Of a stretch of 41,585 nt of DNA, positions 24,435 through 33,113 are shown in pieces. The notes beneath the pieces were generated by a model. It was not told the origin of the DNA. It worked only from the letters and a program-made list of their open reading frames with translations, and searched no databases. The first letter of the stretch is position 1, and the number at the start of each line of letters is the position of its first letter. The DNA comes from Planctomycetaceae bacterium (lineage in GTDB: Bacteria > Planctomycetota > Planctomycetia > Pirellulales > PALSA-1355), in NCBI GenBank assembly GCA_003153375.1, contig PLYM01000170.1:1-41585 (forward strand). Reading direction: 5' to 3'. A program made the position numbers and the translations under genes.

Positions 24435-25991
24435 CTAGTTACCCGGCGGAGCGGCCGCCGTGGCGTCGCTCCAGGTGTCGGTTCGGAATGGCGAGGCGGG
24501 CAAGCCGGCCTTGTTCGCCAGATTGGGGTCAGCCAACTGGTGCCAGCCAAAGCGGACGGCTACCGGGTTGGCCACGCTCGGGCTACGGACCACGACGGAC
24601 TCGCCGTCGATGGTCGCTTCAGCCGCCAAGAACTTCTTGTCGGCGCCGGCAATCGAAAACCAGTTCAAGGGCTTGCCATCGCGCGAAATGAGTCCGCCGC
24701 TGGTATGCTTGAATTTGAGCCGGACTTGATTCGGTTCGGCCTGTAAGGAATCGTAGAGCGGACCGGAATAGACGGTATCGCTCAGGCCGTAGTTCTTGGC
24801 CAATGCCCACAGGGCCAGGCGTTTGCCGACGTCCTGCTTGTTCGGCGGATGAATGTCTTTGAGGCTGGCCACCAAATCCGTGGTGACGGCCATGCCCGTA
24901 TTGGGAAACGCCAGGGTGGCCGCTTGAGCCTCCCAAATCTCAGGCAGTCGGGTGGCGACTCCGCCGTAATCGAAAGGAGCAAGCTGTACGAACAAAAACG
25001 GAAAATCGCCCTGACCCCACACGGTTCGCCAGCCTTGGATCAAGGCCTTCATCCGCGTGTTGTATTGCATCCCCTGGCCAACGTTCGCCTCGCCCTGATA
25101 CCAAATGGCGCCGCGGATCGCGAACGGCACGAGTGGATGGATCATGCCGTTGTAAAGTCCTGTGCTGACGCCGTTGCTGTTGAGCGGATGGGCCGGAGCA
25201 GCCGGAGGATCGGGAATCTCCTGGCCGGCGGTTTTGGCTTTGTCAGCGGCTTCGATCCAGGCCCGATACTGTGCAATGCTGGAGTCCAAAGACTTCTGAT
25301 AGTCGGCCTTGCGAGCGTTGACCCACTCGAGATCGGTTTTCAGTTCGCTTTGAGACGCAAAGCCCTCCGGCGGCGTCCAAGGCTCGATGCGCGTGCCGCC
25401 CCACGAAGTGTTGATCAAGCCGATGGGCACATTCAGATTCTTGTTCAGCTCGCGGCCGAAGAAGTAGAGCACGGCCGAGAAGCCCTTGATCGTCTCGGGC
25501 GTACAAGCGACCCACTTGGCATTCACGTCCTTGGCGGGCTTGCCCGAGGGAACCAGCGGAACTGAAAACAGCCGGATCTCGGGGAAGTTGGCCGCGGCGA
25601 TTTCCGCCGGGGCATTGGTCGATTGCTGGACCGACCATTGCATATTCGATTGGCCGGAGCCGAGCCAGACCTCGCCGATGAGAATGTCGGCGAGCTTGAT
25701 GGTGTTTTTGCCGACTAGCGTCATTTCCAGCGCTTTGCCGGACTTCATGGCGGGCAGCGTGACGCTCCATTTGCCGCTGGCATCGGTTTTCGCGCTGGCC
25801 TTGGCTTCGCCGAGCGTGACGCTGACCTCTTCGCCCGGATCGGCCCAGCCCCAGATGGGCAGAGGAAGATCGCGCTGCAGCACCATGTGGTCTCCGACAA
25901 CTGCCGGCAGGCGAATGTCGGCTCGAGCACCACTCACGAGCACTCCGATCGAAAGCAGCGTCCCTAGGACGTAAGCACTCCGCGACTTCAT
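24435..25991 (-). CDS. Sialate O-acetylesterase (SGNH/GDSL-like)
   Basis: A 518-residue secreted esterase. The ATG at 25991 has GAGGAG five bases upstream. After the signal peptide (KSRSAYVLGTLLSIGVLVSG) comes the beta domain starting IRLPAVVGDHMVLQRDLPLPIWG, which is typical of this family. The catalytic serine lies in GEVWLGSGQSNMQWS, and IWYQGEANVG and the block V-A-S-L-K-DIHPPNK carry the remaining block residues, including the catalytic Asp and His. It removes O-acetyl groups from sialic acids or acetylated plant and algal polysaccharides. The gene is divergent from the secreted hydrolase at 26316. Confidence 0.95.
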   Translation of the reverse strand: MKSRSAYVLGTLLSIGVLVSGARADIRLPAVVGDHMVLQRDLPLPIWGWADPGEEVSVTLGEAKASAKTDASGKWSVTLPAMKSGKALEMTLVGKNTIKLADILIGEVWLGSGQSNMQWSVQQSTNAPAEIAAANFPEIRLFSVPLVPSGKPAKDVNAKWVACTPETIKGFSAVLYFFGRELNKNLNVPIGLINTSWGGTRIEPWTPPEGFASQSELKTDLEWVNARKADYQKSLDSSIAQYRAWIEAADKAKTAGQEIPDPPAAPAHPLNSNGVSTGLYNGMIHPLVPFAIRGAIWYQGEANVGQGMQYNTRMKALIQGWRTVWGQGDFPFLFVQLAPFDYGGVATRLPEIWEAQAATLAFPNTGMAVTTDLVASLKDIHPPNKQDVGKRLALWALAKNYGLSDTVYSGPLYDSLQAEPNQVRLKFKHTSGGLISRDGKPLNWFSIAGADKKFLAAEATIDGESVVVRSPSVANPVAVRFGWHQLADPNLANKAGLPASPFRTDTWSDATAAAPPGN

Positions 25992-26315
25992 GTTCACTCC
26001 TCGAATAAGCTGGTGGTGGGCATGCTGGTGATGGGGACCGCAAGGCTGTTTCGTCAGCGTCCCTCGGTTTCAGTCGGCCCATTATCGCCCAACGAGGGTA
26101 ACGACTGCAACCATTACTCGCCCCCGCACGGAAAGTGCCGCCCGGCGGCCCGTTCAAAGGCGGGCCCCCAGGTCGCCGGTGTTGGGAAATCGCCTTGGCG
26201 ACTGTCGGCGTACGAGCGGCCTGGCCCGTTTTACACGGTGTCCGCGTGACCTCTTTGGGCTAATATGGGCCTGATCGTCCCCTTGGAAAGAAACTTTGAC
26301 TTCACGGTGTGCTCC
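25992..26315. other. Intergenic region between divergent secreted hydrolases
   Basis: About 320 bases between the divergent sialate O-acetylesterase and alpha/beta hydrolase genes. A TAATAT hexamer at 26261-26266 could be a -10 for the plus-strand gene, without a matching -35. No other structure seen. Confidence 0.35.
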
Positions 26316-28346
26316 ATGAAATGCACTTGCCTGGTTGCGACGTTGGCGATCGCGGCGATCTCCACTGCGATGGCCGACGGGCCGGCCGACAACGCCGCTG
26401 AAACCGTGCGGGCTGTGCCACCTCCGGGTATAGCCGTTGGGCCCGAGGACGCCGCGAGGCTTCAGGCCGCTCTGGCCCGACTCGACAGCCAGCTGGCCGA
26501 GCTGCGTAGCCAACTGCGCGAAAAGCCAGCGCTGCTCGCGCAATTGCCGGATGTGGAAATCTACGCCAAGGCGGTGCGCTACGCGCTTCAATACCATGAA
26601 TTCTTCGAGCCGCGCGAAATCGAGATCGCCGGCAAACACCTGGCTCGTGGCGTGGACCTGGCGAATATGTTGGCGAAGGGAGTGCCGATTGGCGCGGGTC
26701 GTACGTACGAGACACGCACCGCGCAAGTCCGCGCGTACGTCTCCAAGATCGACGGTTCCGTGCAACCCTACCGCATCGTGATTCCTCCAGGCTACGACCC
26801 CGCCAGCGAACGTCCCCATCGGCTTGATTTCTGGTGCCATGGCCGTGGCGAAAAACTCAGCGAGCTGAACTTCATCGAGCAATCATCGTTGGGCGAGTTC
26901 ACCCCGCCGGATGCGTTCGTGGTGCATCTCTACGGCCGCTACTGCAACGCCAATAAGTTGGCTGGCGAGATCGATCTGCTGGAGGCGCTTGCCGACGTCA
27001 AACGCCGCTATCCAATCGACGAGAACCGCGTGGTGATCCGTGGCTTTTCGATGGGCGGGGCAGCTTGCTGGCAATTCGCCGTACACTATCCCGGCTTGTT
27101 CGCCGCCGCCGCGCCCGGCGCGGGTTTTTCCGAAACCCGCGAATTCCTGCGGGTGTTTCAAAATGAAGAGGTCAACCCGCCTTGGTATGAACAGAAGCTG
27201 TGGCATGTCTACGATTGCACCGACTACGCGGTGAACCTGTTTAATTGCCCGACCGTGGCGTACAGCGGCGAGAAGGATCGACAGAAGCAGGCGGCCGACA
27301 TCATGGCAGCCGCACTGCGTGCCGAAAACATGGAATTGACGCACATCATCGGGCCGGACACCGCGCATTCCTATCACCCGCAGGCCAAGGAAGAAATCAA
27401 CCGCCGGATTGACTCGATCGTGGCCCGCGGCCGCAATCCGGTTCCCCGCCGCGTGCGATTCACGACCTTCACGCTGCGCTACCCCGAGTGTCTTTGGCTG
27501 CGACTCGAAGGCTTGGAAAGGCATTGGGAACGGGCCCATGTCGACGCGGAGATCGTTGACGAGCGCTTGGTTAAGGTGACGACGAACAACGTTTCGGCCT
27601 TGCGGATCGCGATGCCCAGCGGCGCTTGCCCGCTCGACAACAAGCAGCCACCCACGGTGCGGATCGACGGATACGAGCTCCAACCCCCGGCCGTGGAAAC
27701 GGACCGCTCCTGGATAGCCGAGTTCCACAAAGCAGCGGAAGGATGGCGCGTCGGTCCGATCGAAACCGACAAAGCGCCGCGCAAAGCACCTGGATTGCAA
27801 GGACCGATCGACGATGCGTTCCTGGACTCGTTCCTGATGGTACGACCCACGGGCTCGAGTCCACGCAAGCAGACGGGTGCCTGGGTCGAAGCGGAGATGC
27901 AGCACGCCATCGAGCATTGGCGCAGGCAATTCCGCGGGGATGCTCGAGTGAAGGACGACTCGGCCGTTACCGATGCCGAAATCGCTGACAACAACCTGGT
28001 CCTGTGGGGCGATCCCAACAGCAATCGCTTGCTTGCCAAGATCGCGGACAAGCTCCCCATCCGCTGGCAAGATGACCAATTGATCGTCGGCAAGAAGACC
28101 TATCGGGCCGACACTTCGATGCCGATCTTGATCTTCCCCAATCCACTCAATCCGCGACGCTACGTGGTGCTCAACAGTGGATTTACGTTCCGCGAGTACG
28201 ACTATTTGAACAATGCCCGGCAAGTGCCCAAGCTGCCCGATTGGGCGGTGGTCAACACGATCGTCAAACCCACAAGCCGCGCCCCCGGCGAGATCGTCGC
28301 TGCTGGTTTTTTTGACGAGCGATGGCAGCTTGTCGAACAGCCGTAA
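26316..28346 (+). CDS. Secreted prolyl-oligopeptidase-like hydrolase
   Basis: A 676-residue protein from the ATG at 26316, with signal peptide MKCTCLVATLAIAAISTAMA. Residues about 45-90 are a helical segment with heptad-like Leu. The hydrolase domain follows: YRIVIPPGYDPASERPHRLDF, DENRVVIRGFSMGGAACWQ with nucleophile Ser245, and GPDTAHSYHPQAKEEI, which probably carries the catalytic His. After it comes a beta-rich domain (RVRFTTFTLRYPE, then LVKVTTNNVSALRI) that is also recognisable in the hydrolase at 8246, and a C-terminal region with NNLVLWGDPNSNRLLAKIAD and PILIFPNPLNPRRYVVLNSG. That last pattern is found in the planctomycete peptidases of this class. Substrate unknown. Confidence 0.88.
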   Translation: MKCTCLVATLAIAAISTAMADGPADNAAETVRAVPPPGIAVGPEDAARLQAALARLDSQLAELRSQLREKPALLAQLPDVEIYAKAVRYALQYHEFFEPREIEIAGKHLARGVDLANMLAKGVPIGAGRTYETRTAQVRAYVSKIDGSVQPYRIVIPPGYDPASERPHRLDFWCHGRGEKLSELNFIEQSSLGEFTPPDAFVVHLYGRYCNANKLAGEIDLLEALADVKRRYPIDENRVVIRGFSMGGAACWQFAVHYPGLFAAAAPGAGFSETREFLRVFQNEEVNPPWYEQKLWHVYDCTDYAVNLFNCPTVAYSGEKDRQKQAADIMAAALRAENMELTHIIGPDTAHSYHPQAKEEINRRIDSIVARGRNPVPRRVRFTTFTLRYPECLWLRLEGLERHWERAHVDAEIVDERLVKVTTNNVSALRIAMPSGACPLDNKQPPTVRIDGYELQPPAVETDRSWIAEFHKAAEGWRVGPIETDKAPRKAPGLQGPIDDAFLDSFLMVRPTGSSPRKQTGAWVEAEMQHAIEHWRRQFRGDARVKDDSAVTDAEIADNNLVLWGDPNSNRLLAKIADKLPIRWQDDQLIVGKKTYRADTSMPILIFPNPLNPRRYVVLNSGFTFREYDYLNNARQVPKLPDWAVVNTIVKPTSRAPGEIVAAGFFDERWQLVEQP

Positions 28347-28579
28347 GCAAGATCACGCGGTACTCAGCCGTGGGACTTGCTCGCGGCAGGCTTTGGTCGA
28401 CCAATGTGGCTGGTATTCCTGGCAATGTGTGTTCTGCGTCTCCTTGCCCTAGCTATTTGTCGGCAATCAGCTATAGTGCATCTGGTCGGTTTGACGACGC
28501 TCGAGCTCGATTCCGCACGAATCTGCCCCTTCTTTCGCCTCTCCCTCTTGGCGGGCCACCATTCTGGCCACTTCCGATT

Positions 28580-28611
28580 CGACCCGGAAGCCAGTTTTGG
28601 TCGGTTTTTTT
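28580..28611 (+). promoter_or_regulatory. Terminator-like hairpin in the leader of the RRM gene
   Basis: CGACC (28580-28584) pairs with GGTCG (28599-28603), followed by a run of seven T residues (28605-28611) that ends just before the GGAG ribosome-binding site of the RRM gene. The stem is only 5-6 bp, so it may be an attenuator or a chance T-run. Confidence 0.3.
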
Positions 28612-28625
28612 CTGGAGTTGAAACA

Positions 28626-28919
28626 ATGGGTATGAAATTGTATGTCGGCAATCTGAGCTACGATATTTCCAACGAGAGCTTGGAGAGTCTCTTTGCTCCG
28701 TTTGGTGCGGTACGCAGCGCTCAAGTGATTCAGGATCGTGACACAGGCCGGAGCAAGGGGTTTGGATTCGTCGAGATGGAGGACGACAACGCCGCTCGCA
28801 CGGCCATGTCTGAGCTGAACGAGAAGGATTGCAATGGCCGTCCGCTGACGGTCAACGAAGCCAAACCGCGCGAGGACCGCGGGTCGAACGAGCGACGTGG
28901 CAGCTACAGCCGCCGCTAA
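28626..28919 (+). CDS. RRM-type RNA-binding protein
   Basis: A 97-residue protein consisting of one RNA-recognition motif plus a short basic tail. RNP2 is KLYVGNLSY (residues 4-12), RNP1 is KGFGFVEM (around residues 45-52), and the intervening LESLFAPFGAVRSAQVIQD is a normal alpha1-beta2 region. The tail ends REDRGSNERRGSYSRR. This is the bacterial Rbp type, often cold-induced, that binds single-stranded RNA. The ATG at 28626 has GGAG nine bases upstream; longer frames upstream have no support. It is monocistronic: a clear terminator follows directly. The upstream region of about 280 bases holds no gene and may be a long leader. Confidence 0.95.
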   Translation: MGMKLYVGNLSYDISNESLESLFAPFGAVRSAQVIQDRDTGRSKGFGFVEMEDDNAARTAMSELNEKDCNGRPLTVNEAKPREDRGSNERRGSYSRR

Positions 28920-28939
28920 ACACGCAGCCGAAATGCATC

Positions 28940-28980
28940 AAGGCCGGGGTCGTCGTAACCGACTTCCCCGGCCTTTTTTT
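28940..28980 (+). terminator. Intrinsic terminator of the RRM gene
   Basis: AAGGCCGGGG (28940-28949) pairs with CCCCGGCCTT (28965-28974), followed by a T-run to 28980. It begins 20 bases after the stop codon. Confidence 0.92.
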
Positions 28981-29072
28981 CGGGCACTCGGTGCGCTGAT
29001 TGGGAGTCGACTCCGAGAAGGTGATCGGAGCCCGCAGGGCTTGCCTGCTGATTCCCAAGGATTCGAATTCGA

Positions 29073-30230
29073 TCAGGTGTGGGGGCTTGGCTCACGATGG
29101 TTTGGAAGGCTCGATTCGCGCAAAAGATCTGCCATCGCCAAGCGCATTAAAGTGCCCCGTTGTTTTTCGGTAAGCGCTGCCAGGCTATGCCGGCCAAATT
29201 GGATTTCCGCGTCATCCGCAGGGGGCGGCGAGGCGCCGCCTGGTGCAGCGCTGGTTTGATCGTTCGCCGCCATTTGAAACGCGTTGAAGCCTTCTTGCAG
29301 CTGGCCCAATTGATCTCGATTCAGTGCGAGACGATCCGTGAATTCCGGTTTGAAGAGGGTGCCGGACCGCGCGAGAAGCCGCATCAACGAGCCGCGTTGC
29401 TTCTCGCTAAAGATATCCAAACAACGTCGTCCGAGTTGAATTTCAGGATCATCGGCACTGGATGAGGCACCAGCTCCGACGTTGGCAGTCGCCGCTTTGT
29501 CGGTCATCGTTCGGTATTCGTCGAGACTCAGGCGCAGCTGTTGGAACTGCTCTCGGCTCAGCGCCAGCGAATCCTTGTCTTCCGGTTTGAATAGGGATTC
29601 AACGGGCGACACGGGGTTGCTCTTTTCGGAGACCGCTTTCGGCGATCGAGCGTGCCCCCGCGGCCTCGACGGCTCCGAGGCGCGCGGTGCAGTTCCTTGA
29701 AGAGCACCAGCGAAGGGTGGCCGAGATTCGCCGCCCGCGGCCGGCGCGGGAGGAGCGTCAACGCTGATCAGGTGGTCCGACGCTTCCATGTGCTCCAGCG
29801 TCCACACGAGCACGAAAATCAGCGAAGCTCCAAAGACCAGACACGCCCCGACGCCCAGGACCCATCCGAGCGGAGCGAGCGGGCAAATGGTCCTCAGCAC
29901 CTCGCCCCACGAGAACGCCGCTTGCTGCTCCTCCTCAACCTCCGAGGAGTCAAGATCTCTCAATCGGACCAGGCCGAGCCGCATTCGCGTGTCCGGGGTC
30001 TGCCCTGCCAATTCGTCGGCTTCGACCGATCTTCGAGGGCGCACGTTCACCACGCGAACTTGCGACCAGCCCGATGCGTTTTCGAGAAAGGCAACTTGAC
30101 CGATCTCACAGCCCTGGCCCGCGTCAACCTCAACGGCGAATCCATTGGCTGACTCGTCGACAATCTCAACGCCAAGTTCCCTTCGTCGATCTTCATTCGA
30201 CCGGATCGGCGAGCGCCACTGACCCGACAA
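29073..30230 (-). CDS. PilZ-like membrane protein with a tandem repeat
   Basis: The main frame gives 385 residues from a TTG at 30230. Residues 1-65 look like the second half of a PilZ domain (LGVEIVDESANGFAVEVDAG, ending VRVVNVRP). One transmembrane helix lies at about 120-143. After a Pro/Ala linker come two copies of a 78-residue unit (212-289 and 291-368): LFKPE-x(3)-D-x-LAL-x-R-[DE]-Q, a variable spacer, DD-x-EIQ-x-GR and [ST]EKQRG-x-LMRL. The unit resembles the LTxxQ-type helical motifs of Spy/CpxP-like and planctomycete proteins. The missing PilZ start (a RRxxxR motif) is present just upstream in another frame, see the separate note. Function unknown; c-di-GMP binding would need that N-terminus. 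Confidence 0.65.
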   Translation of the reverse strand: MSGQWRSPIRSNEDRRRELGVEIVDESANGFAVEVDAGQGCEIGQVAFLENASGWSQVRVVNVRPRRSVEADELAGQTPDTRMRLGLVRLRDLDSSEVEEEQQAAFSWGEVLRTICPLAPLGWVLGVGACLVFGASLIFVLVWTLEHMEASDHLISVDAPPAPAAGGESRPPFAGALQGTAPRASEPSRPRGHARSPKAVSEKSNPVSPVESLFKPEDKDSLALSREQFQQLRLSLDEYRTMTDKAATANVGAGASSSADDPEIQLGRRCLDIFSEKQRGSLMRLLARSGTLFKPEFTDRLALNRDQLGQLQEGFNAFQMAANDQTSAAPGGASPPPADDAEIQFGRHSLAALTEKQRGTLMRLAMADLLRESSLPNHREPSPHT

Positions 30231-30289
30231 CGGTAATGGCTGCGCCGTTCGTCAGGCGCATGATCGTCGGATTGCTGTGAGGAGATCAT
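30215..30289 (-). pseudogene. Probable frameshifted N-terminus of the PilZ-like gene
   Basis: A minus-strand frame starting at an ATG at 30289 reads MISSQQSDDHAPDERRSHYR before it leaves the frame of the main gene. ERRSHYR is the RRxxxR loop that PilZ domains use to bind c-di-GMP, and it sits exactly where the main frame lacks it. One extra base near 30230 would join it to the main frame as HYR-LSGQWRSP. Either the gene is frameshifted, the assembly has an error there, or the similarity is chance. Confidence 0.4.
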
Positions 30290-30548
30290 ACATGCCCGAT
30301 TTGCATGGGTCGGTCGCGAGCCTGGCACCGGCGCCGTCGTTTGTACAAGCGACGGCAGCACGCATTCAAGAGGTGCTCAACTCCAATTCAGCGAAGCGGA
30401 ATGCCTCACGTCGACGCGTTCAACGTCTCTTCAAAACATAGCTCAAAGAGCCGCCTATCTCCCCCCAATGGATGCGGACAGAGGGACCGCGTGATCCGCT
30501 ATTACCGGCCGAGTCGCTGTTGCCGTCAAAGGCGGCAATCAGGGTTCC

Positions 30549-31751
30549 TCAAGGCTTTATTTGATTCGCCGACGGCCGATTGGGCCGCGTCCCGCGCAGC
30601 ACGTCGACGGCCTCGGTAAGACCGTCGATAGTCAGCTCGTACATCGGGAAGACGCGGCGAATCATGTGGATGCTCGGCTCGTTCCAGCGGCCGCGGGGCT
30701 CGGGGTTGAGCCAGATCGAGTTGGGCACGCGCTGCCGAATGCGCCGCAGCCACTCCAAACCGGCGATCGAATTGCGGTCGTCGAAATCGATGGCGCCTCC
30801 GCCATGCGTGAGCTCGGTGGGGGCCATCCAGGCATCGCCTACAAAGACAGCCGACCAGGTGTGATCCAGCGTCTTGAGAACCTCGTGCGTCGGATCTCCC
30901 TTCGAATGCTGCATGTCGGTGTAGAGCCGCCGGTAGACGCAATTGTGGAAGAAACGGTACTCGAACTTCTTGAAATGGTTGGCGGCGTGCGCGGCGCTGA
31001 ACAGCCGCTCGCACAAGTGCGTGTAGGGATCCATCGAGCCGCCCACGTCCATCAACAACAATAGCTTGACGCGGTTTCGCCGCGGCGGCCCAAAGACCAG
31101 CTCGATTTCCCCGCCGTTGCGGGCGCTTTGGTCGATCGTGTCGTCCAGGTCCAGCTCCTGGGGGCCTTCGTCTTTATCCAGCCTCTTCAAGCGGCGCAGC
31201 GCTAGGCCGATCTGGCGGGTGTCGAGAATGCGGTCGCTGCGCAAATTGCGATACCGCCGGGAGTCGGCGACTTGCACCGCTGACCTTCCACCCCCGCCAC
31301 CGCCGACACGCACGCCGGTGGGATGTTCGCCGCCATGGCCGAAGGGGGACGTGCCGCCAGTGCCAATCCAGCGGTTGCCGCCGTCGTGGCGCTCCTTTTG
31401 CTGTTCAAGCAGCTCACGAAATCGCGCGGCAAGCTCGTCGAGGTCGAAGGCCCGCATCTTGGCCCGATCTTCGTCGCTGATTTCGGGCAGGATCGGGTTC
31501 TTGAGCCATTCGAGCAGTTCTTCGCTGACGTCCGGACTTGCCTCGATGCCCCCAAAGAACGAGGCAAACGCGCGGTCGTAGTTGTCGTACTCCGATTCAC
31601 GTTTGACCAACAGGCAGCGGGCCAGGTGGTAAAACGTGTTGAGATTGGCTCGCGCGTGACCTCCACGCAGCGCCTGCATGAGCGCCAGCCATTCGGTGCT
31701 CGTGACCTTCAGTCCAAAATCGCGGAGATGGTAAAGGAAGTCGACAAACAT
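30549..31751 (-). CDS. VWA domain-containing protein, CoxE-like
   Basis: A 400-residue cytoplasmic protein with the layout of CoxE-type von Willebrand A proteins. A helical N-terminus begins MFVDFLYHLRDFGLKVTSTEW. A long Gly-rich linker carries FGHGGEHPTGVRVGGGGGG. The VWA domain starts VKLLLLMDVGGSMDPYTH, where D-V-G-G-S-M is a MIDAS metal site (D-x-G-x-S form), and continues to DFDDRNSIAGLEWLRRI and NSIWLNPEPRGRWNEPS. With the MoxR ATPase encoded upstream it forms the usual AAA+/VWA chaperone-like pair that inserts cofactors or remodels protein complexes. The two genes are separated by a 96-base gap that contains 17-bp tandem repeats. Confidence 0.9.
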   Translation of the reverse strand: MFVDFLYHLRDFGLKVTSTEWLALMQALRGGHARANLNTFYHLARCLLVKRESEYDNYDRAFASFFGGIEASPDVSEELLEWLKNPILPEISDEDRAKMRAFDLDELAARFRELLEQQKERHDGGNRWIGTGGTSPFGHGGEHPTGVRVGGGGGGRSAVQVADSRRYRNLRSDRILDTRQIGLALRRLKRLDKDEGPQELDLDDTIDQSARNGGEIELVFGPPRRNRVKLLLLMDVGGSMDPYTHLCERLFSAAHAANHFKKFEYRFFHNCVYRRLYTDMQHSKGDPTHEVLKTLDHTWSAVFVGDAWMAPTELTHGGGAIDFDDRNSIAGLEWLRRIRQRVPNSIWLNPEPRGRWNEPSIHMIRRVFPMYELTIDGLTEAVDVLRGTRPNRPSANQIKP

Positions 31752-31760
31752 GGGTGCCTC

Positions 31761-31828
31761 GCTCCGTTGACCGGTTCGCTCCGTTGACTGGTTCGCTCCG
31801 ACAGCCAGTTGGCTCCGATAGCTCGTTA
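31761..31828. repeat. Four-unit 17-bp tandem repeat between moxR-like and VWA genes
   Basis: Four consecutive 17-base units, each starting GCTCCG: GCTCCGTTGACCGGTTC (31761-31777), GCTCCGTTGACTGGTTC (31778-31794), GCTCCGACAGCCAGTTG (31795-31811) and GCTCCGATAGCTCGTTA (31812-31828). The first two differ by one base and the last two are more diverged. The array lies in the untranslated gap of a presumed operon. Confidence 0.85.
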
Positions 31829-31847
31829 CGGGTGCCTGAAGCGATCG

Positions 31848-32678
31848 CTAGCTCACGCGTCCAAACCGGCGTTTCGCGAGCACCATCTCAATGTCGCTCT
31901 CGCGCTTGAGCAACACGCCCATGAACGGCAACTCCTTTTCGATCGCCTGGGCCGTGATCCCTCCGCGTCGAATCGCCGCGATCCAGTCAATCAGCTCGCT
32001 GGTCGAAGGACGTTTGCGGACGTCGGGCAGATCGCGCAGCCAGTAGAAACGCAGCAAGACCTGGCGCAGCAGCTCGTCTTCGACGTCCGGATGGTGGACC
32101 CGCACGATGTTGGCCATGGTCTCCTTGTTGGGGAATTCGATGTAGTGAAAAACGCAACGGCGCAGGAAGGCGTCGGGCAGCTCTTTCTCGTTGTTGGACG
32201 TGATCACCACGATCGGCCGATGCTCGGCAGTGATCTGGTCGCCCGTCTCAAAAACGGAGAAGCTCATGCGATCCAGCTCGTGCAGCAGATCGTTGGGAAA
32301 TTCCATGTCGGCCTTGTCGATCTCGTCGATCAACAGCACGACGCGCTCTTGGGCCCGCAGCGCCAGCCCTAAGGGGCCCAACTTGATGTACTGGCGAATA
32401 TCGCCAATATCCCGGTCGCCAAAGCGTGCGTCGTTGAGCCGCTGAATGGTGTCGTAGACGTAGAGTCCTTCTTGCGCCTTGGTGGTCGACTTGATGTTCC
32501 AAGTCAAAAGCTGCTTGTCGAGATTCTCGGCGATCGCCTCGGCGAGCACGGTCTTGCCCGTGCCCGGCTCCCCGCGAATCAACAGCGGCTTTTCCAGCGC
32601 GCAGGCGACGTTTACCGCGTCGCGCAACTCGGGAGTGACAAGATACGTGTCCGTGCCCGTGAACAAATGGAAAGACAT
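31848..32678 (-). CDS. MoxR family AAA+ ATPase
   Basis: A 276-residue AAA+ ATPase from the ATG at 32678, with AGGAGAG immediately upstream; the longer frame from 32801 is not needed. Walker A is GEPGTGKT (residues 36-43), Walker B is VVLLIDEIDKAD, and sensor 1 is VVITSNNEKELPDAFLRRC. FHYIEFP and a C-terminal GITAQAIEKELPFMG complete the MoxR pattern. MoxR ATPases work with VWA-domain partners as assembly chaperones; the partner is encoded immediately downstream. No further cox, mox or xdh genes are nearby, so the client complex is unknown. Confidence 0.95.
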   Translation of the reverse strand: MSFHLFTGTDTYLVTPELRDAVNVACALEKPLLIRGEPGTGKTVLAEAIAENLDKQLLTWNIKSTTKAQEGLYVYDTIQRLNDARFGDRDIGDIRQYIKLGPLGLALRAQERVVLLIDEIDKADMEFPNDLLHELDRMSFSVFETGDQITAEHRPIVVITSNNEKELPDAFLRRCVFHYIEFPNKETMANIVRVHHPDVEDELLRQVLLRFYWLRDLPDVRKRPSTSELIDWIAAIRRGGITAQAIEKELPFMGVLLKRESDIEMVLAKRRFGRVS

Positions 32679-33113
32679 GAACTCTCCTGGTTTAGTAGGT
32701 TGAACGTCAACTTGGCCCCGTCGCGTGACCGGCCCATCGCGCGGCAGTGCCACAGGCTCGCCTATTTTGACTGGTCTTCGACTCGAACGCAAAACATTCA
32801 TCAGGTTGTCATTGCTTGAGGGAGCCTTCGACCCGCTTGTCGGCTGATCGAGCGGACCGGAGGGCCGGGTTCGATTGTTGCCGTTCGTACGTGCGCCGAT
32901 GCTTCCTTGCAGGGAAAGAGGGGGAATCGAAGCCAGCCGGCGCGGACCGTTCCCTCGGCTCGCTTATTAGGCGATTGCGCCTCCCAGACGCAGGCCGCTC
33001 TCGGCGCTTGGCGGTTTTCGTATCACTACCCAAAGCCCCAAAAACTTGACCGTCCCCGGGCGATCTGCGAATGTGGGGAGTTGGCTTTTCTCGTTCGACT
33101 TCGTGAGGCTGAG
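32679..33113. other. Intergenic region between divergent MoxR and PSD1 genes
   Basis: About 435 bases. The plus-strand frame of the PSD1 gene stays open far upstream (to 32907) but lacks a signal peptide and family similarity there. I see no convincing promoter, small gene or RNA structure. Confidence 0.4.

Noticed and set aside
26883-28223. 446-codon minus-strand open frame
   Set aside because: Antisense to the secreted hydrolase at 26316, with no recognisable motifs.
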